Assembly (NCBI RefSeq): GCF_042663885.1
Contig: NZ_JBHSXV010000001.1
Source of the DNA: Aquipuribacter hungaricus
GTDB taxonomy: Bacteria > Actinomycetota > Actinomycetes > Actinomycetales > JBBAYJ01
DNA length: 64,000 bases
Strand: one strand, 5' to 3'
Positions 53,884 to 61,318 of this stretch are shown in pieces. Position numbers and translations under genes: made by a program. The notes beneath the pieces were generated by a model. The model saw nothing but the letters and a program-made list of their open reading frames with translations. It had not been told where the DNA came from and ran no database searches. Within the stretch, counting starts at the first letter, position 1, and every line of letters starts with the position of its first letter.

Positions 53884-54034
53884 CCTGTGGATAACGGCTA
53901 GCCGTGCGTTGACGACTCCACCGCGCGGCGGCAGAGTCGTCTTCAGCGGAGGGCGTGGGATTCGAACCCACGGAACGTTTTGGTTGAACGTTCAACGGTT
54001 TTCAAGACCGTCCGCTGTACCGGCTGTGACCTGC
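53884..54034 (-). repeat. att-like repeat copy 3: tRNA-Ser(UGA) 3'-half with conserved flank
   Basis: Minus strand: anticodon arm (ACGGT-CTTGAAA-ACCGT), variable arm with AACGTT stem, T arm, acceptor 3' strand and discriminator at 53947. The 5' side opens GCAGGTC instead of GGAGGGC. The flank CCTGTGGATAAC at 53884-53895 contains the complement of TTATCCACA, and GCGTTGACGACTCCAC follows, shared with copy 1. Again 63 bp separate flank and discriminator. It is the right border of the 7.1-kb segment. Confidence 0.8.
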
Positions 54035-54438
54035 GACCTTAATGGGTGGATTGACGTCCAAGGGCACTGCACGGGCACCGCCAATCTGGTGACAACCGCC
54101 GTCAGCCAGTGAGGGCCGAACAAGGACGGGCACGTGTGCGCCCGCCGTGCCGGAGGGCAGCACAGGCGCGACGCCGGCCGAGGGCGAGGCTTCAAGGTGA
54201 ATCGCGCCCAGGTGAGGAGCCCGTCTCAGGGTGGTCCGGCGGACGGGCGATCTGGCAGGACGCGATCGTGGTTGGCGACGGCCAAGTCCCTGCTGGCCGG
54301 CCTTCGAGTACCGGTGGTCATCCGGGGCGGCCGCGCCCGCGCCGGGAAGGTATTGCTCGACGCGCGGACCTCCGCGCGGCTGGGCTGCTTGGGCGCGCCC
54401 ACGCGCCTCTTGGATCGCGTCGCACAAGCGGGGGACGG

Positions 54439-54606
54439 CTACCCAGCGCGGCCGCGCAGCAGAGCCCAGACCGCGCACCGGCGACAGATGAACACTCCGG
54501 GCGTGCTGCCCAGCTCGGCCACCCGACGGCGTGGCAGCGTCCGCCCGCAACAGCCGCACGAGACGTGAGCCGCCGTGGGCACGACCGGGTTAGGTCGTCC
54601 CGTCAT
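54439..54606 (-). CDS. small treble-clef/zinc-ribbon-like protein
   Basis: The 55-aa protein has HVSCGCCGRTLP and GVFICRRCAVW, two CxxC-type knuckles forming one zinc site. The pattern RRRVAELGSTPGVFICRRCA is familiar from small actinobacterial proteins of unknown role. Its ATG overlaps the stop of the thioredoxin-like gene (ATGA), so both are cotranscribed. Confidence 0.6.
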   Translation of the reverse strand: MTGRPNPVVPTAAHVSCGCCGRTLPRRRVAELGSTPGVFICRRCAVWALLRGRAG

Positions 54607-54902
54607 CGCATGGCCGCGACCAGCTGCTCGACCGTCGGCGCGCCGAGCAGCCCGTCCGGGGTCTGGAAGAGCCTGCACGCGAGGCCCACGGGCGCAGCCG
54701 CGTCGGCGAAGGGGTCCTCCCCGTCGACCAGGATGGTGGGGGACCCCCGGAACCGCAGACGCTGAGCGTCCTCCGGCGTGATCACGCGCTCGGCACGGAG
54801 GTCCGACACCGGCCGGCCGGCCCTACGCATCGCTTCGTGCAGGCGGTCCTCGGCCTCCTGCCAGTTCGGGCAGCCGTCGAAGTACAGCAGCGTCACGGTC
54901 AT
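54603..54902 (-). CDS. thioredoxin-like protein of the mercury/alkylmercury-lyase-associated type
   Basis: The 99-aa protein begins MTVTLLYFDGCPNWQEAEDRL with a single active-site Cys (CPNW) and has the segment FRGSPTILVDGEDPFADAAAPVGLACRLFQTPDGLLGAPT. Such proteins occur beside metal-responsive regulators in actinomycetes and are often mislabelled alkylmercury lyase. A thiol-transfer role is likely. An ATG at 54911 is an alternative start. Confidence 0.7.
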   Translation of the reverse strand: MTVTLLYFDGCPNWQEAEDRLHEAMRRAGRPVSDLRAERVITPEDAQRLRFRGSPTILVDGEDPFADAAAPVGLACRLFQTPDGLLGAPTVEQLVAAMR

Positions 54903-55035
54903 GGACGGCATCGTGCACGGCGCGCCTGCCCCGCGCAGCGCGCTGCGGTGAGTGCTCGTGATGGTCGTCGCGCCTGTGGCTCCGTCATCTCGAGGGCTTG
55001 CATCCGGTACCCAGGTACCGCCTTACCGTCGTGCC

Positions 55036-55383
55036 ATGACAGAGACAGCCCCGGTCGATTGGGTCCCCGCCGAGTGCTCGCTGCCGACGCAGCAGCACCC
55101 CCTGCGGGTGGCCGAGCTCGACGAGCTCCTCTCGCACGCCACGGCGCTCGACCGGGTAGGACCGACCGTCCTCACGGTGCGGCTCGACGCCGCCCCCGGG
55201 ACGGAGGAGCTGGTCCGTGACCTCGTGCGGCGCGAGACGGGCTGCTGCTCGTTCTTCACCTTCTCCCTGGACCGCGTCGAGCCCGCCACGCTCCTCCTGA
55301 CCGTCTCGGTCCCCCCGACCCAAGTCCAGGTGCTCGACGGGATCGCGGCCCGGGCGGGCCAGCTGCCCAGGACGACGGCATGA
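55036..55383 (+). CDS. conserved hypothetical protein of MerR-linked metal loci
   Basis: The 115-aa protein contains RRETGCCSFFTFSLDRVEP, a vicinal cysteine pair in a conserved setting, and an alternating strand pattern. It is coupled by a 4-bp overlap to the MerR gene. Proteins of this type accompany mercury-type MerR regulators; function is unknown, and metal binding by the CC pair is an inference. Confidence 0.65.
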   Translation: MTETAPVDWVPAECSLPTQQHPLRVAELDELLSHATALDRVGPTVLTVRLDAAPGTEELVRDLVRRETGCCSFFTFSLDRVEPATLLLTVSVPPTQVQVLDGIAARAGQLPRTTA

Positions 55384-55814
55384 GCGCCGCGGGCCTGCGC
55401 ACGGGGCAGGTCGCCGACGCGGCCGGCGTCAACGTGCAGACGCTGCGGTACTACGAACGACGAGGGCTGCTGCAGGAGCCCGACCGGACGCTGGGCGGGC
55501 ACCGGGTCTACCCGCCCGAGGCGGTCACGGCGCTGCGGGTGATCAAGGCTGCGCAGCGGCTGGGGTTCACCCTCGACGAGGTCGCGGAGCTGCTGGAGGT
55601 CGGTCGGCGCCGCGGGCGTGACCGCGGGCTCCAGGCGAGGGCGCAGGAGAAGCTGGTGGAGGTCGAGCAGCGCATCACCGACCTCGTCACCATCCGGGAG
55701 ACCCTGCTCGCCACGGTGGCGGCGGGCTGCGACGACCTCCACGAGTGCGCCGGTCGGGAGTGCTGCCCCATCCCGTTCGTCCCGCTCGCCGACGTGCAGG
55801 CGGGACTCCGGTGA
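55380..55814 (+). CDS. MerR-family heavy-metal-responsive regulator
   Basis: The 144-aa protein has the MerR HTH (LRTGQVADAAGVNVQTLRYYERRGLLQEPDRTLGGHRVY) and a C-terminal cysteine cluster GCDDLHECAGRECCPIPF (Cys117, 123, 128, 129), as in mercury sensors. The cysteine of the dimer helix used by canonical MerR (near residue 80) is not present, so metal specificity is uncertain. It sits between the CC protein and a small CC membrane protein, both overlapping it by 4 bp. Confidence 0.85.
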   Translation: MSAAGLRTGQVADAAGVNVQTLRYYERRGLLQEPDRTLGGHRVYPPEAVTALRVIKAAQRLGFTLDEVAELLEVGRRRGRDRGLQARAQEKLVEVEQRITDLVTIRETLLATVAAGCDDLHECAGRECCPIPFVPLADVQAGLR

Positions 55815-56203
55815 CCGGCCAGGGACCCATCGGCGTCGACGGGGTCTCGGCGCCGGCGGACCGACCGGCGGAGCCGACCACGAGCCGACGGGACCGCCGC
55901 CTGGTCGGCGGCGCGGCAGCTGCGTGCGCGGTGTGCTGCGCCCCGCCCGTCCTGGGCCTGCTCGGCATCGCCGGCGGCGGCCTGGTGGCGACGGCAGCAA
56001 CCCTGGCCTTCGCGGGCCTCGCCTTCGCGGTGGTCGTCGCCGCCCTGTCCGTGGTGGGCCTGCTGCTGCGCCGTCGCGCCCTGGTCAGGGCGTCGCACGT
56101 TCCACGCGTCGGCGCGGGCGCGGCCGCCGGCCGGGTCAGCGACCTCGGGATGCCCGAACGACCGGGGCGGGGCGAGGACGGGCTTGGGGCCCGCTCTCGC
56201 TGA
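55811..56203 (+). CDS. small MerT-like membrane protein with vicinal cysteines
   Basis: The 130-aa protein has two hydrophobic helices. The first includes ACAVCCAPPVLGLLGIAGGG, resembling the Cys pair in the first helix of mercury transporters. The polar tail is unlike MerT. The GTG overlaps the MerR stop. No mercuric reductase is encoded in the window, so it is a mercury-type uptake protein at best by analogy. Confidence 0.6.
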   Translation: MTGQGPIGVDGVSAPADRPAEPTTSRRDRRLVGGAAAACAVCCAPPVLGLLGIAGGGLVATAATLAFAGLAFAVVVAALSVVGLLLRRRALVRASHVPRVGAGAAAGRVSDLGMPERPGRGEDGLGARSR

Positions 56204-56230
56204 AGCGGCGAAGGGTCGGCGGCCGTCGGC

Positions 56231-56569
56231 TCAGGCGGCTCGGGGCGCGTACATGATGACCGCGACGCCGGCCAGGCAGACCAGGGCGCCGGTCACGTCG
56301 TAGCGGTCGGGGCGGAAGCCGTCGGCGACCATGCCCCACACCAGCGACCCGGCGACGAACACCCCTCCGTACGCGGCGAGGATGCGGCCGAAGTTCGCGT
56401 CCGGCTGGAGCGTGGCGACGAAGCCGTAGACCCCGAGAGCCAGCACGCCAGCCCCGATCCACACCCAGCCCCGGTGCTCACGGACCCCCTGCCACACCAG
56501 CCAGGCGCCGCCGATCTCCGCGACGGCAGCGAGGGCGAACAGGAGCAGGGACCGGGCGACGTCCGACAT
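56231..56569 (-). CDS. YnfA family membrane protein
   Basis: The 112-aa protein has four helices with YnfA landmarks (AEIGGAWLVWQGVREHRGW; RILAAYGGVFVAGSLVWGMVADGFRPDRYD). It is an SMR-related family of uncertain substrate. It converges on the MerR cluster. Confidence 0.88.
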   Translation of the reverse strand: MSDVARSLLLFALAAVAEIGGAWLVWQGVREHRGWVWIGAGVLALGVYGFVATLQPDANFGRILAAYGGVFVAGSLVWGMVADGFRPDRYDVTGALVCLAGVAVIMYAPRAA

Positions 56570-56747
56570 CTCGTCAGGGTGTCAGGTCCTCCGCCAGGCG
56601 AGGCCTCACCCGGGAGCGGCTCTGACTGACTGTCCCCGAGGGCGACCGACCGACGGAGACGAAGGCCGTCACGGGGCGAGAGAGGGGGGCGGTGAGGCCG
56701 GGCCGCCGACCGCCACGGCGCGCCGTGGGGTGGCGGCACCCATCAGC

Positions 56748-57557
56748 TCACCACCGCTCGACCGCCGCTCGACCGCGGTCGGCCGCCGGCGGCCCGGACG
56801 ACACCGTGTTGACGGGTGTCTCGGTCCCGGCGCAGCACGCGGAGGTGCAGCCCGAGGAGCAGCCGCCCGAGTAGCCAGCATCGCTGTCGGCGCCGACGTC
56901 CTCCGGGGTCATGAGGGTGGGCAGCGGGGCGCAGCAGTTGTCCCCGCGCCAGGCCTCCACACCCTCCTTGAGGGCCACCACGGCGATCACCAGGCCGGCG
57001 ATCGGGTCGGCCCACGACCAGCCGAGCGTGGCGTTGAGGACGAGTCCGAGCAGCAGGACCGCCGACAGGTAGGTGCACAGCAGCGTCTGGGTGCCGTCGG
57101 CGACCACCGAGCCCGACCCGAGCTGGCGACCTGTGCGGCGCTGGGCCCAGGACAGCAACGGCATCACCAGCAGCGACGCCGCCGCCAGGACGATCCCCAC
57201 GCGGGACGCCTCCACGTCCGCCTGCCCCAGGAGCGACCGCACTGACTCCACGCTCACGTAGGCGGCGAGCCCGAAGAAGGACACGGCGATCAGGCGCAGC
57301 GCCTGCCGCTCACGGGCCTGGGGGACCCTGTGGCGGAACTGCCAAAGGATCACCAGCCCGGAGAACACCTCGACGATCGAGTCCAACCCGAAACCGATCA
57401 GCGCGACCGACCCAGCAGCGGCGCCGGCGGTCAGGGCCACGACCGCCTCCACGGCGTTGTAGGTCACCGCCGCCCCGGCGATCAGCTGCGCACGTCGCCC
57501 CAGCAGCGATCGGCGCTCCGCCGTCAGCGTCTGTGGGACGACCTTGCGGCCGCTCAC
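56748..57557 (-). CDS. cation diffusion facilitator-like transporter with Cys-rich tail
   Basis: The protein of about 269 aa has five to six helices with the CDF-like motif GFGLDSIVEVFSGLVILWQF and the second-site VVADGTQTLLCTYLSAVLLLG. The C-terminal tail is metal-binding in character (NCCAPLPTLM; GGCSSGCTSACCAG). Asp residues in the helices indicate Zn/Cd transport. The GTG overlaps the stop of the upstream ArsR-family sensor (GTGA), so the two form a sensor-efflux pair. Confidence 0.85.
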   Translation of the reverse strand: MSGRKVVPQTLTAERRSLLGRRAQLIAGAAVTYNAVEAVVALTAGAAAGSVALIGFGLDSIVEVFSGLVILWQFRHRVPQARERQALRLIAVSFFGLAAYVSVESVRSLLGQADVEASRVGIVLAAASLLVMPLLSWAQRRTGRQLGSGSVVADGTQTLLCTYLSAVLLLGLVLNATLGWSWADPIAGLVIAVVALKEGVEAWRGDNCCAPLPTLMTPEDVGADSDAGYSGGCSSGCTSACCAGTETPVNTVSSGPPAADRGRAAVERW

Positions 57558-57919
57558 GCGTCGGCCCCCGGCCCGTACGCCGGGCACAGCAGCACCCCGT
57601 CACCCGTGGCGTCGAGCACCTTCTCCGCCGCGGCGAACAGATCCATCAGTCCCACCTCGGCCAGCGAGTACAACGAGGCCCGACCGGCCGGGCGGGACGT
57701 GATCAGGCCGCAGTCCCGCAGGCACGCCAGGTGCCCCGACACAGTCGACTGCGCCAGCCCGAGGTGCTGCGTCAGCTCAACCACACGGTGCTCACCCAAG
57801 GCCAGGTGGCGGAGGATCGCCAAGCGCGTGGGGTCACCCAGTCCCCGGAACAGTGCCGCGGCGATGTCCAGTGTTTGCACCCCTTGCGCACCCTGGACGG
57901 GGCCATTCGGGATCGGCAT
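57554..57919 (-). CDS. ArsR-family metal sensor, CmtR-like
   Basis: The 121-aa protein has the ArsR HTH (LGDPTRLAILRHLALGEHRVVELTQHLGLAQSTVSGHLACLRDCGL). It carries the CxxxC pair in the recognition helix (ACLRDC) plus a C-terminal Cys (LLCPAYG), the ligand set of the Cd/Pb sensor CmtR. It probably represses the CDF transporter operon. Confidence 0.88.
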   Translation of the reverse strand: MPIPNGPVQGAQGVQTLDIAAALFRGLGDPTRLAILRHLALGEHRVVELTQHLGLAQSTVSGHLACLRDCGLITSRPAGRASLYSLAEVGLMDLFAAAEKVLDATGDGVLLCPAYGPGADA

Positions 57920-58151
57920 CTACCGATGCTAGCGCGTGTAAGCGATGTGTCACGCATTCGTCGTCGGAAGGGGCCGCCGCACGAGCAGACGACTCCCCCC
58001 CCCCCGCGTTCGGCTGCGCGAGCGCGCTTGGCTTTCGCGTCGGTCGTCGGCTCGGGCTCAATGCCAACCCGACCACGCCGCCCGCGCGGGGCGACGGCCG
58101 GCCGGCCCTCGGCCGGGCTTTCCAAGCGCCCCCTTCCGGGCTAAGGTGGCA

Positions 58152-58168
58152 ATACCCCCTAGGGGTAT
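58152..58168 (+). promoter_or_regulatory. CsoR-type copper operator
   Basis: ATACCCCCTAGGGGTAT has perfect 7-bp arms (ATACCCC/GGGGTAT) and matches the CsoR G-tract operator consensus. It lies immediately upstream of the AAGGAGGAG of the P-type ATPase gene, so repression would cover the promoter. No csoR gene is in the window, so it must act from elsewhere. Confidence 0.8.
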
Positions 58169-58183
58169 CAAGGAGGAGTTGTC

Positions 58184-60544
58184 ATGGCCACACACCTGAC
58201 CGACACGCTGCAGGTGGAGGGGATGCTCCGGTCGTCCTCGGAGCCCGCCGTCACCCGCAGCCTGAGACGCCGACCTGGTGTCCTAGCGGCTGACACCAAC
58301 GCGGTGTCGCAGACCGCGACCGTCACCTACGACCCGTCGCAGACGTCGCTCGAGGAGCTGTCCGGCTGGGTGAGGGAGTGCGGCTACCACTGCGAGGGCC
58401 GCTCGGTCCCCGATCACGTCTGCGACCCCATGAGCGATAGCCACTCCCGCCCTCCGGCCGACGGACCGCAGGACGCCATGGGTCACGGCGAGCACGGTGG
58501 CGGCCACCACGGCGGGATGTCGATGGCCGCGATGGCCAGGGACATGCGCAACCGCTTCGTCGCCGCCGCGGTCCTGTCCGTGCCGATCCTGCTGTTCTCC
58601 CCCATCGGGCGCGAGGTGCTTGGTTTCACCGCCGCCACGCCGTTCGGGCTGCGCGACGACGTGCTCTCGCTCCTGCTGTCCCTGCCGGTCATCTTCTACA
58701 GCGCGTGGATCTTCTACGACGGCGCCTGGCGGGCGCTGCGCGCGCGGACCCTGGACATGATGGTGCTGGTCGCCGTCGCGGTGAGCGCGGGCTGGCTCTA
58801 CAGCCTCGGCGTGACCCTGACCGGCGGCGGCGAGGTCTTCTACGAGGCCGCCACCGTCCTCACCGCGTTCGTCCTGCTGGGTCACTGGTTCGAGATGCGC
58901 GCCCGCGGCGGGGCCAACGACGCGATCCGCTCGCTCTTGCAGCTCGCGCCGCCGATGGCGGTCGTCCTGCGCGGGCCCGACAGGCAGGAGCAGGTCGAGG
59001 TCCCGACGGCCGAGGTCGTCGTCGGCGACGTCGTCCTGGTCCGCCCCGGCGCGAAGATCCCGGTGGACGGGGTCGTCGTGCACGGCGAGTCCGAGGTCGA
59101 CGAGTCGATGGTGACGGGCGAGAGCCTGCCCGTGGCCAAGTCCGAGGGCTCCGACGTCATCGGGGCATCGGTCAACACCACCGGGACGCTCCGGGTCCGG
59201 GCCAGCAAGGTGGGCTCCGACACGGCGCTCGCGCAGATCGTGGCGATGGTGCAGGAGGCGCAGAACAGCAAGGCCCCCGGGCAGCGCCTCGCCGACCGCG
59301 CCGCGTTCTGGCTGGTCCTCGTCGCCCTCGTCGGCGGGGCGCTGACGTTCGGCGTCTGGTTCGCCGCTGGCGCCGGTGTGGAGATGGCCCTGCTCTTCGC
59401 GATCACGGTGGTGGTCATCACCTGCCCCGACGCGCTGGGGCTGGCCACCCCGACCGCGATCATGGTCGGCTCTGGCTTGGGCGCCCGACGCGGGGTGCTG
59501 TTCAAGAACGCGACCGCGCTGGAGACCTCGGCGCGCATCGACACCGCCGTCATGGACAAGACCGGCACCCTCACACTCGGCAGGCCCGAGGTCACCGACG
59601 TGGTCGTCATCGGCTTGGCCGAGCCGGACGTCCTCCGCCTGGTCGCGGCGGTCGAGCGCGAGTCCGAGCACCCCCTCGCTGGTGCTGTCGTCGCGTACGC
59701 AGAGGGACGAGGGGTCCCCTCTGCCGTGGCCGCAGACTTCCGAAACGTGCCGGGGCACGGCGCCGTCGCCACCGTCGAGGGCCGCAGGGTCCTCGTCGGC
59801 AACCGCCGCCTGATGGCGGCCCAGGGCGTCGAGCTCGGCGAGCTCGCCGCCCACCGGGACGACCTGTCAGCTTCCGGTCGCACCGCCGTTCTCGTAGCTG
59901 TGGACGGCGCGGCCGTCGCGGTCGTCGCCATGGCCGACGCGGTCCGGCCCAGCGCCGCTGCGGCCGTCGCGGCGCTGCACGAGGCCGGCGTCCAGGTGGT
60001 GATGCTCACCGGTGACAACGAGCAGACCGCGCGCCGGATCGGTGACCAGCTCGGCATCGACACGGTCATCGCGGAGGTGCTCCCCGGGGACAAGGCCGCC
60101 GAGGTCTCCCGGCTCCAGGGCGCGGGCCGGCGGGTCGCCATGGTCGGCGACGGCGTCAACGACGCCCCTGCGCTCGCCCAGGCCGACCTCGGCGTCGCCA
60201 TCGGCGCCGGCACCGACGTCGCCATCGAGACCGCCGACGTCGTCCTTATGCGCTCCGACCCGCTCGACGTCGCCACGGCGCTGCGGATCGGCCGGGGCAC
60301 CCTGCGGAAGATGCGGCAGAACCTCGGCTGGGCGATCGGCTACAACGCCATCGCCCTGCCTATCGCGGCAGGGGTGTTCGAGCCGGCCTTCGGGCTGGTC
60401 CTGCGCCCGGAGATCGCGGCGCTGTCCATGTCCGGCTCCAGCGTCCTGGTCGCCGTCAACGCCCTGCTGCTCAAGCGGCTGCGCCTTCCGGAGCCCGCGG
60501 ACGCGGTGAGGGCAGGGTCCCGACCGGTCACCGAGGCCAGATGA
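58184..60544 (+). CDS. CopB-like heavy-metal P-type ATPase with CPD motif
   Basis: The 786-aa protein has a degenerate HMA domain without CxxC (EGMLRSSSEPAV), then a His/Met-rich stretch (GHGEHGGGHHGGMSM) as in CopB, eight helices, TGES (dephosphorylation), DKTGT with Asp458, TGDN and GDGVNDAP. The membrane metal site is CPDALGLATP (Cys414), with Asp where CopB has His and CopA has Cys. Copper is suggested by the CsoR box, but metal specificity could differ. It overlaps the GDSL gene by 4 bp. Confidence 0.9.
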   Translation: MATHLTDTLQVEGMLRSSSEPAVTRSLRRRPGVLAADTNAVSQTATVTYDPSQTSLEELSGWVRECGYHCEGRSVPDHVCDPMSDSHSRPPADGPQDAMGHGEHGGGHHGGMSMAAMARDMRNRFVAAAVLSVPILLFSPIGREVLGFTAATPFGLRDDVLSLLLSLPVIFYSAWIFYDGAWRALRARTLDMMVLVAVAVSAGWLYSLGVTLTGGGEVFYEAATVLTAFVLLGHWFEMRARGGANDAIRSLLQLAPPMAVVLRGPDRQEQVEVPTAEVVVGDVVLVRPGAKIPVDGVVVHGESEVDESMVTGESLPVAKSEGSDVIGASVNTTGTLRVRASKVGSDTALAQIVAMVQEAQNSKAPGQRLADRAAFWLVLVALVGGALTFGVWFAAGAGVEMALLFAITVVVITCPDALGLATPTAIMVGSGLGARRGVLFKNATALETSARIDTAVMDKTGTLTLGRPEVTDVVVIGLAEPDVLRLVAAVERESEHPLAGAVVAYAEGRGVPSAVAADFRNVPGHGAVATVEGRRVLVGNRRLMAAQGVELGELAAHRDDLSASGRTAVLVAVDGAAVAVVAMADAVRPSAAAAVAALHEAGVQVVMLTGDNEQTARRIGDQLGIDTVIAEVLPGDKAAEVSRLQGAGRRVAMVGDGVNDAPALAQADLGVAIGAGTDVAIETADVVLMRSDPLDVATALRIGRGTLRKMRQNLGWAIGYNAIALPIAAGVFEPAFGLVLRPEIAALSMSGSSVLVAVNALLLKRLRLPEPADAVRAGSRPVTEAR

Positions 60545-61293
60545 GGACGCGGGCGACGAACCATGACGAGCCGGTGACCCGGACGGTGAGCAGGTGGCGG
60601 CGGCACCCCGTCCTGACCGCGGCCGGGTGCCTGCTGCTGCTGACGGTCGTAATCGTGGTCTTCCGGGCCGTCGGCACCCAGCAGAGCGTCGCCCGGACAC
60701 GGGCGTACTGGTCCGAGCCGCAGGGCGAGCCGGACGGGCTGCTCTACGTCGCCCTCGGCGACTCCGCCGCCCAGGGCGTGGGTGCGAGCAGCCCTGACAA
60801 GGGATACGTTGGCCTGCTCGCCGAGCGGCTGCGCACCAGCACCGGCCGGCCCGTCCAGGTGGTCAACCTCAGCGTCTCCGGCGCCCGCGTGGCCGACGTG
60901 GTCGAGGAGCAGCTGCCCCAGCTCGAGGGACTGGAGCCGGACCTCGTCACGGTGGCCATCGGGGGCAACGACGTCCGCCGCTACGAGACTGACCGCTTCG
61001 CCGCCGACGTCGACCGCCTCGTCGCCGGGCTCCCGCCAGGGACCTACGTCGCGGACGTCCCGTACTTCATGCACGGTCGCTGGGAGACGGACTCCGCGCA
61101 GGCGGCCGGCACGGTACGGACGGCAGCGGGCGAGGCCGGACTGGTCGTGGTGCCCCTCAACGACCGGCTCCGCGCCGAGGGTTTCCGCGGGATGTTCACC
61201 CAGACCTCGGGCGACCTGTTCCACCCCAACGACCGGGGGTACGAGATCTGGACGGACGCGTTCTGGACGGAGATCTGCCGCTCGTCGCTGTGA
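60541..61293 (+). CDS. membrane-anchored SGNH/GDSL hydrolase
   Basis: The 250-aa protein has one N-terminal helix (VLTAAGCLLLLTVVIVVF), then an SGNH domain: block I VALGDSAAQGVGAS with the catalytic Ser, Asn block VAIGGNDV, and C-terminal GDLFHPNDRGYE with Asp and His. It is an extracellular esterase, probably acting on lipid or glycan esters. It is coupled to the ATPase gene, an odd pairing. Confidence 0.85.
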   Translation: MRTRATNHDEPVTRTVSRWRRHPVLTAAGCLLLLTVVIVVFRAVGTQQSVARTRAYWSEPQGEPDGLLYVALGDSAAQGVGASSPDKGYVGLLAERLRTSTGRPVQVVNLSVSGARVADVVEEQLPQLEGLEPDLVTVAIGGNDVRRYETDRFAADVDRLVAGLPPGTYVADVPYFMHGRWETDSAQAAGTVRTAAGEAGLVVVPLNDRLRAEGFRGMFTQTSGDLFHPNDRGYEIWTDAFWTEICRSSL

Positions 61294-61318
61294 CGACGGG
61301 CCGCGGGACAGCGTGCGT

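Larger units (their letters stand above)
53381..54438. other. 1-kb intergenic region containing a hairpin and repeat copy 3
   Basis: It contains the hairpin at 53412-53444 and the repeat at 53884-54034. Otherwise no supported gene is present; short frames over the repeat (GGRGIRTHGTFW) are translations of the tRNA-like sequence. Confidence 0.6.

Noticed and set aside
32592..54034. Intact tRNA-Ser(UGA) genes at the three repeats
   Set aside because: The GGAGGGC acceptor strand and a full D arm are missing in all three, so I treat them as tRNA-derived repeats.
54002..54559. Minus-strand frame of 185 codons next to repeat copy 3
   Set aside because: It runs through the tRNA-like repeat and has no motifs.
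57995..58005. Run of eleven C residues as a phase-variation tract
   Set aside because: It lies in an intergenic region outside the CsoR box and the promoter-proximal site; there is no frame it could switch. It may simply be an unstable or poorly sequenced run.
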